This document shows, piece after piece, positions 54,641 through 61,617 of a DNA stretch of 64,000 bases. Position numbers and translations under genes: made by a program. The first letter of the stretch is position 1; each line of letters begins with the position of its first letter. The notes below the pieces were generated by a model that saw only the letters and a program-made list of their open reading frames with translations, did no database searches and was not told the origin of the DNA. Origin of the DNA: Bacteriovoracaceae bacterium (GTDB lineage Bacteria; Bdellovibrionota; UBA1018); NCBI GenBank assembly GCA_947447665.1, contig CANFJX010000002.1, forward strand, positions 145,659 through 209,658, written 5' to 3'.

Positions 54641-57115
54641 ATGGTGAATCAGCGGCGCTTTTGGACTTCATTGTTCTGCTCCTGGATCTTTTTAGGATTT
54701 GGAGTCAATTCTCGAGCCGATCAAACTGGTCATTCTTGGGATCGAACGATTCTGCCGCGCGAGGATGTTCCATTTATGGGTGTTGCTAACCCCACCTTGT
54801 TAGGGTCAAAGCCAGACTGGCCAAAACCGGTGACGGCACCCTCCGGGGCTCCTAATATTCTACTGGTTCTCATTGACGATGCAGGGTTCGGTAATCCCAG
54901 CACCTTCGGTGGGCCAATTCAGACACCCAACTTAGACCGGCTCGCAAAAAAGGGGTTGCGCTACAACTCATTTCACGTGACAGCGCTTTGCTCACCTACT
55001 CGCGCTGCACTTCTCTCAGGGAGAAATCAACACTCTGTCGGTTTTGGATCCATTGCCGAACTGTCGGGAGGTTGGCCGGGGTATAACTCAATTTGGCCAC
55101 GGAGTGCTGCGTCGATTGCAAAAATCCTTCAGGAAAATGGCTATTCAACTGCTGCGCTGGGCAAGTGGCATCTCACCCCTTCGCAGGAGCAGGGGCCGAA
55201 TGGCCCGTTTGATCGGTGGCCAAATCATTTGGGGTTTGATTACTTCTGGGGTTTTCTCGGGGCTGAAACGGATCAATATTCACCAATTTTATTTGAGAAC
55301 CAGACGGTTCTTGGCCCCCCTCAGGACAAAGATTTCTATCTGAATACCGCTATGGCAGATCATGCGATCCGATGGCTTCGTAACCAGAAGTCGGGATCAG
55401 GTGAAAAGCCTTTCTTTCTTTACTTTGCAACGGGCGCGACTCATGCGCCTCATCAAGTCTCTAGGTCTTGGAGCGATCATTATCGAGGACAGTTTGATGA
55501 AGGCTGGGAACGTTACCGAGAGGCGACGTTTGGCCGGCAAAAGCAGCTGGGATTGATTCCAGCGAATACGAAGCTGACTCCTCGGGATCCCGCATTTCCC
55601 TCGTGGGACTCCCTCCCGGCAGATCAAAAGCAACTTTATGCGCGGCAGATGGAGGTTTTTGCTGGGTTTCAGGAAAATACGGACTACGAGGTGGGCCGGG
55701 TTATTCAAGAAATCGAGCGGATGGGAATCTCGGATAATACCCTGATCGTCACCATCTGGGGCGACAACGGAGCCAGCATGGAGGGATCGGAGACGGGCAC
55801 ATTTAACGAGATGTCCATTCTCAATGGCTCAGGCCTGACTTCAAATCAACAGCTTGGCCTCATTCAAAAGTACGGAGGCCTAGGAGCTTGGGGGAGTCCA
55901 TTCACCGAGCCTCATTATGCCGCTGCTTGGGGATGGGCGGGCAACACGCCCTTTCAGTGGGGCAAGCAAGTTGCGTCCCACTTGGGCGGTACTCGAGATC
56001 CGATGGTGATTTCCTGGCCGAAGCGGATTCGGGATGTTGGCGGGATTCGAACTCAGTTCACTCATGTGACCGATATCGCGCCGACTCTTCTTGATGTGGC
56101 CGGTCTTCCGGCGCCAAAAAAGGTCGATGGTGTCACCCAAATGCCAATGCATGGGGTGAGTTTTGTTCAGACTTTTGGTGATCCCAAAGCCAAGTCACTG
56201 CATAGGCAACAGTACTTTGAGGTTCTTGGAAATCGAGGAATGTACCAGGACGGTTGGTGGCTTGCCTGTCGGATGCCGCGAATTCCTTGGGAAGTGGACG
56301 AAAAAGTGATCGCCCAGTTTGCCCCGGGAAAGTTTGATCCCGACCGGGAACGTTGCGAGCTTTATGATTTAAATACCGACTTTTCTCAAGCAACCGACCT
56401 TTCCGAAAAGAGTCCAACTCAGCTAGCCCACCTGAAGTCACTCTGGTGGGAGGACGCAAAAAAGTATCAGGTCCTTCCAATTTTGGGTGGGATGGCTAGT
56501 TTCTTTGGGTTGAGTCAGCTCGACTCAGATGCGCAGAGACTCACCTATGAACGAGGAGTCGAGAATTTATTACCTGGGGTGGCCCCTCACGTGTTCAACC
56601 GATCTTGGAGAGTTGTTGCGGACGTCGTGATCCCTCAAGGTGGAGCAGAAGGTGTCATTGTCTCGAATGGTGATTACCTGGGCGGATATGCACTCTATAT
56701 CTTAGACGGAAAACCACGTTTTACTTACAGTAACCTTGGAATTAAAACTACGACTTTGAGTTCATCAGAAAAAGTTCCAACAGGGAAAGTACGAGTCGTT
56801 TACGAATTTACCGCAGATCATCCGGGTCTTTACGGCGGTGGCGGGAAGGGCGAGCTCTCGGTTAATTCAAAAAAGGTTGCAGAATCTCGCTTCGAAAGTA
56901 CGGTGCCGTTTCAATTTAATATTTCTGCTGGTTTTGATATTGGCAAAAATAATGGCACACCTGTTGTCAGGGAGGGAGATTACGCTAAAAAGGTGCCGTT
57001 TAGTTTCACAGGTACCATTGATAAAGTAGTCTTCGAGCTTGGGCCTCAGGCGCCTGCGCGACGCCAGCTTTCTGGACAGTCTGGAGCTTCCCAGCCCAAG
57101 GAAGATAAAAAATGA
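54641..57115 (+). CDS. Secreted type I sulfatase (arylsulfatase)
   Basis: Exported sulfatase of 824 residues. The signal peptide is about residues 1-26 (SLFCSWIFLGFGVNSRA). The core motif ALCSPTRAALLSGRN contains Cys117 in C-x-P-x-R, the residue oxidised to formylglycine. Metal residues are in LLVLIDDAGFGN and WGDNGAS, with GKWHL and ATGATHAPHQ as further substrate and metal motifs. The extra C-terminal region (580-824) is beta-rich and typical of long arylsulfatases of the BetC/PAS type. The stop overlaps the start of the FGE gene by four bases, a direct pairing of substrate and maturase. It probably releases sulfate from organic sulfate esters. Confidence 0.94.
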   Translation: MVNQRRFWTSLFCSWIFLGFGVNSRADQTGHSWDRTILPREDVPFMGVANPTLLGSKPDWPKPVTAPSGAPNILLVLIDDAGFGNPSTFGGPIQTPNLDRLAKKGLRYNSFHVTALCSPTRAALLSGRNQHSVGFGSIAELSGGWPGYNSIWPRSAASIAKILQENGYSTAALGKWHLTPSQEQGPNGPFDRWPNHLGFDYFWGFLGAETDQYSPILFENQTVLGPPQDKDFYLNTAMADHAIRWLRNQKSGSGEKPFFLYFATGATHAPHQVSRSWSDHYRGQFDEGWERYREATFGRQKQLGLIPANTKLTPRDPAFPSWDSLPADQKQLYARQMEVFAGFQENTDYEVGRVIQEIERMGISDNTLIVTIWGDNGASMEGSETGTFNEMSILNGSGLTSNQQLGLIQKYGGLGAWGSPFTEPHYAAAWGWAGNTPFQWGKQVASHLGGTRDPMVISWPKRIRDVGGIRTQFTHVTDIAPTLLDVAGLPAPKKVDGVTQMPMHGVSFVQTFGDPKAKSLHRQQYFEVLGNRGMYQDGWWLACRMPRIPWEVDEKVIAQFAPGKFDPDRERCELYDLNTDFSQATDLSEKSPTQLAHLKSLWWEDAKKYQVLPILGGMASFFGLSQLDSDAQRLTYERGVENLLPGVAPHVFNRSWRVVADVVIPQGGAEGVIVSNGDYLGGYALYILDGKPRFTYSNLGIKTTTLSSSEKVPTGKVRVVYEFTADHPGLYGGGGKGELSVNSKKVAESRFESTVPFQFNISAGFDIGKNNGTPVVREGDYAKKVPFSFTGTIDKVVFELGPQAPARRQLSGQSGASQPKEDKK

Positions 57116-58101
57116 GGTGGTTGGCGCTTTTGCTTCTCGTTTACCTTAAGCTCATGATCGTCGATCCTCACCCTGGCATGAAGTGGGTTCCCGGGGGAAC
57201 TTTCTGGATGGGATGTGTCAGCGAATCACAATCGGGAAGTCATCCTGGTGGTGACGATTGCCGCCCCCTCCATCCGGTGACTCTCGATGGCTTTTGGATC
57301 GGTCAAACTCTAGTTACCCAAGATGAGTTCGCAAAGTTTGTCCACGAAACGGGTTATCTCACCGTGGCTGAGCGCCCCCTGCGGCCTGAGGAGGCTCCTG
57401 GCGCTTCTCCGCAAGACTTAGCACCGGGGGCTGTCGTGTTTTCTCCCCCGAGTCAGGCGGTATCGCTCAGGAGTGCTGCGAGCTGGTGGACGTTTAAGCC
57501 GGGAGTGAGCTGGCGGAACGTAAATTCAACTCAAGACGCCCCACAAAAATCGAGTCGTCTTCCTGTGGTCTATATCGCTTGGTCGGATGCGGATGCCTAC
57601 TGTCGTTGGGCGGGGATGCGGCTACCCACTGAAGCCGAGTTTGAATACGCTGCGCGAGGTGGCATGGACCGAAAAATTTACGCATGGGGGAATGAACTCA
57701 AACCCAAAGGACGTTGGATGGCTAATATTTTCCAAGGACACTTCCCAGACCGTGATTCCGGAGACGATGGGTTTGCGGGAGTCTCACCCGTGGCGTCCTA
57801 TCCTGCCAATGGTTACGGTCTGTACGATATGACTGGAAATGTTTGGGAGTGGACCAGTGATTGGTACCGGCCTGAGTATTACGAAACTCTGGCTGATGCT
57901 CCCCAAATTCCAAAAAATCCAAAAGGGCCAGCCACGAGCTTTGATCCCAGCGAACCTGGAGTTCCTAAGCGAGTGCAGCGTGGCGGATCCTTCCTCTGTT
58001 CAGAGACCTACTGCCGTCGATACCTGGTCGGAGCTCGTGGCCGTGCTGCGCCGAATAGCGGAGCCAGCCACACCGGATTTAGGTGCGTTTTGGGCGGTTG
58101 A
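57112..58101 (+). CDS. Formylglycine-generating enzyme (SUMF1/FGE)
   Basis: Oxygen-dependent copper enzyme that converts the sulfatase cysteine to formylglycine. Family blocks are MKWVPGGTFWMG, RLPTEAEFEYAARGG, GNVWEWTSDW and the catalytic loop RGGSFLCSETYCRRYLVGAR, with Cys296 and Cys301 matching the copper-binding cysteine pair of aerobic FGEs. A hydrophobic N terminus (RWLALLLLVYLKLMIV) suggests export or a membrane anchor, so maturation may take place at or outside the inner membrane. It overlaps the sulfatase stop (ATGA). Its last 102 bases overlap the opposite-strand desaturase gene. Confidence 0.94.
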   Translation: MRWLALLLLVYLKLMIVDPHPGMKWVPGGTFWMGCVSESQSGSHPGGDDCRPLHPVTLDGFWIGQTLVTQDEFAKFVHETGYLTVAERPLRPEEAPGASPQDLAPGAVVFSPPSQAVSLRSAASWWTFKPGVSWRNVNSTQDAPQKSSRLPVVYIAWSDADAYCRWAGMRLPTEAEFEYAARGGMDRKIYAWGNELKPKGRWMANIFQGHFPDRDSGDDGFAGVSPVASYPANGYGLYDMTGNVWEWTSDWYRPEYYETLADAPQIPKNPKGPATSFDPSEPGVPKRVQRGGSFLCSETYCRRYLVGARGRAAPNSGASHTGFRCVLGG

Positions 58102-59163
58102 TAATTCGGTGAGAGACCCATCCTGCTCGGTTTTCTGATTGAGCGAAGCCTGATAAGGGGCCAGGTACTCGCGTATAAACTGGTCCTTATAGTCGCGGTA
58201 CGAGTTAATCCCTCCGACGAGGTTAAAAGCACGGATTAGGAGCCAAGCTAGATCAAGCTGATACGGGAGAAATCCAGATCTTGCACCGCTCGGAAATAAG
58301 TGGTGGTTATTATGCCATTCACCTGCGACATAGCCTGGCCAAATCTGGTTAACCGATAGGTCAGCCCGATTAAAATCGATCCCTACCTGTCTTCTATCTT
58401 TTCCTGCACCGTGACCGTCGTAGTTATAGGTTCTAATCCCGACGGCCCAGATAAAAGAGCAGCCAAAAATCGCTGTTGCCAGAGCGTGCCCGCCGATGAG
58501 AAAAAAAGCGCCATACCAGAATGCCCAATTTAAACTGTAGTGCATCGCAGTGAGTGCTGGATGGCAGAGGGATCCCCATTTTTGATACTGCTCGTATTGG
58601 TTGAAGTGAACTCCTGATTTTTCAATCAGTCGCGTCAATCGTTGATATTCAGGCCTTGACAGGTCTTTTCGAATCCCTTGGTGAACGACATCAGCAAGAA
58701 AACAATAGAGCCAGCCTCCGTGAACATTGTAGGGGTCGCCGGGTTGCTCGGAAAATTTATGGTGAACGTGATGCGAGATGACGTAAACTTCCTCTGGGAT
58801 GATTTTGATCACTAAGTTACGACCAATGAATCTCCAGAAGTTATTTTTAAACGTAAATGCGTGATGGGTTGAGTAGCGATGAAGGTAGAACGTCCCGTAT
58901 GTTCCTAAAATCACCATGCTATAGACCATTCCGACCATAAGAAGTGAAAAGCTAAAATACTGGGTTAAGAAGACAAAGAGCGGAATTGCGAGAAATGAAT
59001 TTGCGGTCCAGCAAAAGACACTGAGCCAATTTTTGACCGAATCAAATAAATTCATTCGTTTTTTGAATTCGCTCCAGAGTTCGCGATGAGTAGGTCGATA
59101 AAATTTCTCATCACGGACAAAACCATAGGTGGGCGGCTCTAGAACCCTCGATAAAAAGGACAT
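58000..59163 (-). CDS. Membrane fatty acid desaturase
   Basis: Integral membrane diiron desaturase (acyl-CoA or acyl-lipid type). The three histidine boxes are HRYSTHH, HHVHHKF and EWHNNHHLFP, with hydrophobic segments between them (SFLAIPLFVFLTQYF, LLMVGMVYSMVIL). ATG 59163 with GGAGG upstream is certain over the longer frame; a small hairpin AGTCTT/AAGACT (59174-59188) lies just before the ribosome site. The final 50 residues are polar and not part of the fold; they are read across the end of the FGE gene, giving a 102-base convergent overlap. The product would adjust membrane unsaturation. Confidence 0.92.
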   Translation of the reverse strand: MSFLSRVLEPPTYGFVRDEKFYRPTHRELWSEFKKRMNLFDSVKNWLSVFCWTANSFLAIPLFVFLTQYFSFSLLMVGMVYSMVILGTYGTFYLHRYSTHHAFTFKNNFWRFIGRNLVIKIIPEEVYVISHHVHHKFSEQPGDPYNVHGGWLYCFLADVVHQGIRKDLSRPEYQRLTRLIEKSGVHFNQYEQYQKWGSLCHPALTAMHYSLNWAFWYGAFFLIGGHALATAIFGCSFIWAVGIRTYNYDGHGAGKDRRQVGIDFNRADLSVNQIWPGYVAGEWHNNHHLFPSGARSGFLPYQLDLAWLLIRAFNLVGGINSYRDYKDQFIREYLAPYQASLNQKTEQDGSLTELSTAQNAPKSGVAGSAIRRSTATSSDQVSTAVGL

Positions 59164-59481
59164 GCAATCCTCCAGTCTTACCAAGACTTGATATTGCCTC
59201 GGCGAGGTTCAAACATGACTGATTTAACAGGAAAAGTCTATTTTGTTTGATAGGGCGGATCAAGATTCTACTTTGGGCTTTCTAAAGCAAAATATTCATG
59301 GTATCTTAGAGACGATTTATTGGTTCTCTCAATAATCGAAAATCAAAATCAAATGCAATCCGGCAGATAAGCTGACCGGAAATTTAATAAAATTCGCGTA
59401 TTTTCACGCGACTGAGCGCTTTTGTGTTGGATAGATCCTGAGTTCTTTCAATGGCATGAGTGCTCCTAATCAGGAGTCAAA
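59164..59481. other. 318-base divergent region before the DEAD-box helicase
   Basis: No gene is seen. It holds the hairpin next to the desaturase ribosome site, an inverted repeat TCGCGT/ACGCGA near 59395-59412, and a CCGG pair near 59362-59382. RNA helicase genes often have a long leader with cold-shock control, which could apply here but is not shown. Confidence 0.45.
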
Positions 59482-60588
59482 ATGAACCATTTTAATGAAC
59501 TCAAGCTCCCTCCGGCGCTTGAAAAAGCTCTCCAAGTAATGAAATTCGAACAACCTACCCCGATTCAAGCAAAGGCGATTCCAGTTGCTTTAGCTAACCG
59601 GGACCTCATTGGTTGCGCTCAAACAGGCACAGGGAAAACGGCTGCATTTTCCATTCCTATGATTACGCGTTTGACGAAGGTCCCCAATAAGACCGGTCTC
59701 ATTCTCGTTCCAACTCGGGAGCTTGGAAGTCAAATCCTCGAGGTTTTAAAAAACCTGACGCAGTTTGCACCAGAAATGAAAAGTACGCTCCTCATTGGTG
59801 GCATGTCCATGAAGGCACAAGTTCGCTCGGCTCAGAGTAAGCCTAGAATTATTGTTGCCACTCCCGGTCGACTTGTGGATCACCTAAAGCGCGGGACCGT
59901 ATCCCTCTCATCGGTTGAGATTTTGGTATTAGATGAAGCCGACCGAATGCTAGATATGGGATTTGCCCCACAATTAAATGAAATCTTGCGATTCCTACCT
60001 AAGGTGAGACAGACCCTTTGTTTCTCCGCTACCTTACCTTCAGATATTGAGAAATTGTCTGCTCGGTACTTGAAAGATCCAGTGCGAGTAACGATTGGAG
60101 TTGTCTCTCAGCACGCCAATAAAATTCAACAATCAGTGGTTCAAACCCTTCAAACTAAAAAGAACGACACCCTCATGGATCAACTCAACGTGAGGAAGGG
60201 CTCAGTCTTGATCTTCGCCCGAACCAAGTCGAGAACCGACCGTGTTGCCCGATATTTGGCTGAATACGGTCACCCAGTGACCCGAATTCACGGCGGTCGC
60301 ACCCAGGGTCAAAGAACTGCAGCTGTTGAAGGATTTAGAGACGGGCGATTTCGTATTCTCGTTGCTACGGATATTGCTGCGCGAGGGATTGATATTCCGC
60401 ACATTGCCCACGTCATTAACTACGACCTTCCTCAGGTTCCAGAGGACTACATCCATCGAATCGGGCGCACTGCGAGAGCAGGCGCTGAAGGTCAGGCGAT
60501 CTCATTAGTGACGCCCGAAGACAAGCCCCAGTGGAGAGAGATTTCCCGTCTTCTGGAGCGCTCGGGGACTAAGATCGCTATTCAGTAA
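59482..60588 (+). CDS. DEAD-box RNA helicase, RhlE-like
   Basis: ATP-dependent RNA helicase of 368 residues: Q motif region EQPTPIQAKAIPVAL, motif I AQTGTGKTAAF, Ia PTRELGSQI, Ib ATPGRLVDH, II LDEADRMLDMGF, III FSATLP, V ATDIAARGID and VI HRIGRTARAG. The minimal length, with almost nothing after motif VI, fits the RhlE subgroup, which lacks the DbpA-type tail. AGGAG lies five bases before the ATG. Likely roles are ribosome assembly or mRNA decay, often under cold stress. Confidence 0.95.
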   Translation: MNHFNELKLPPALEKALQVMKFEQPTPIQAKAIPVALANRDLIGCAQTGTGKTAAFSIPMITRLTKVPNKTGLILVPTRELGSQILEVLKNLTQFAPEMKSTLLIGGMSMKAQVRSAQSKPRIIVATPGRLVDHLKRGTVSLSSVEILVLDEADRMLDMGFAPQLNEILRFLPKVRQTLCFSATLPSDIEKLSARYLKDPVRVTIGVVSQHANKIQQSVVQTLQTKKNDTLMDQLNVRKGSVLIFARTKSRTDRVARYLAEYGHPVTRIHGGRTQGQRTAAVEGFRDGRFRILVATDIAARGIDIPHIAHVINYDLPQVPEDYIHRIGRTARAGAEGQAISLVTPEDKPQWREISRLLERSGTKIAIQ

Positions 60589-60957
60589 GGGGTAGCAGGA
60601 GAGCCTGCACGCATCTAAAATCTAAGCGAGAGCAGAAGTCACACCGACGCTCGAGGGTAGATGGTGCTCCTCACTTCATCGGCCGAGAGAGCTCTTGGAG
60701 TTTCGTAGTCTTGTACCGACGTATGATGTTTGAAAGTGAGAGAAATTTGGTGCATGAGGTTTTTATTTTAGCCACTCCCAGAGCCCAGTCGTATTATCAT
60801 CAATTAACAGATGCCTACTTGTTAGACACTTTTTTCTGTTTTAAAGTCATATTTTTATAGGTAAAAAAAATCGACAATAGATCGATATCTAAGGCGAAAT
60901 GGCGGAAACGCCTGTATTTTTTCGGTATTGGCATTCGATTTGCTTTAATTAAAAACC
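60589..60957. other. 369-base intergenic region with GNRA hairpin
   Basis: No gene is seen. A GGCG-GAAA-CGCC hairpin (60901-60912) with a GNRA loop is followed by TGTATTTTTTC, a terminator-like element 36 bases before the next gene. It could end helicase read-through or attenuate the small gene. Confidence 0.45.
60901..60922 (+). terminator. Candidate terminator or attenuator
   Basis: Four G-C pairs closed by a GAAA tetraloop, then a T-rich tract at 60916-60921. The stem is short, so activity is uncertain. Confidence 0.3.
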
Positions 60958-61344
60958 GTGAAGAACTTGGTTAAATTAAGTTTTGCGTTGTTTATGTTTG
61001 GAGTGCAGATATCGCCCGCGATGGCTGCTGGTAACTATCGGGGATTGCTCGTGTCAACTCCCGCGGCTGCGTATCGATATGCCCAAGAAAAAAAACAAGT
61101 TTATTGGACCTCTTTAAGAGATGAGCAGGCCCAGCGCTTAAAATCGAAGAAAATACCCAGTCGAGTAGAGACTGAACTATCTCAAAAATTTTCTAAGTGG
61201 GACAGAAGGGCGCAGGATGCTCGTAAAACCATGAGAGATATCCCTGCTTCCGAAGAGGTTTTGGCATCTTATGCTCTGCTTAATTTAAAGCATGAAAAAT
61301 ATAGTGATGTTGTTTTAACTAAAAATATTTTCCAGAAAAAATAG
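60958..61344 (+). CDS. Small exported hypothetical protein
   Basis: The family is not recognised. A 128-residue protein with a clear signal peptide (LVKLSFALFMFGVQISPAMA) and a basic helical mature part of about 105 residues (KKQVYWTSLRDEQAQRLKSK, WDRRAQDARKTMRD). There are no cysteines. GTG start, with no obvious ribosome site. The region after it to 61617 has no gene and contains a C10 homopolymer near 61501. Confidence 0.62.
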   Translation: MKNLVKLSFALFMFGVQISPAMAAGNYRGLLVSTPAAAYRYAQEKKQVYWTSLRDEQAQRLKSKKIPSRVETELSQKFSKWDRRAQDARKTMRDIPASEEVLASYALLNLKHEKYSDVVLTKNIFQKK

Positions 61345-61617
61345 GGTCAAAGCCTGATCAATTACGGCAAAGGAAAATAATTTCACGAAATAAAAAAGTT
61401 CCAGACTTATGGAACGATTCAAATGCGATGAATGATAGGAATGTTTCTTTACTGAATTCTTATAATGATGAAAAAAAGTGAATGGCAAAAAAATATTACG
61501 CCCCCCCCCATTCACGGCAGAAATTTTAGTAAAAGCTAAAAAATGGTTTAATTACGGATTGATCAAAGCGCAAAAGAAATCCAATTAGTGCCAATCACAG
61601 CAATTCTTACCCAAGTA

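Noticed and set aside
53125..57115. Kinase and sulfatase as one regulatory system
   Set aside because: Only divergent placement supports it; no response regulator or shared site is convincing.
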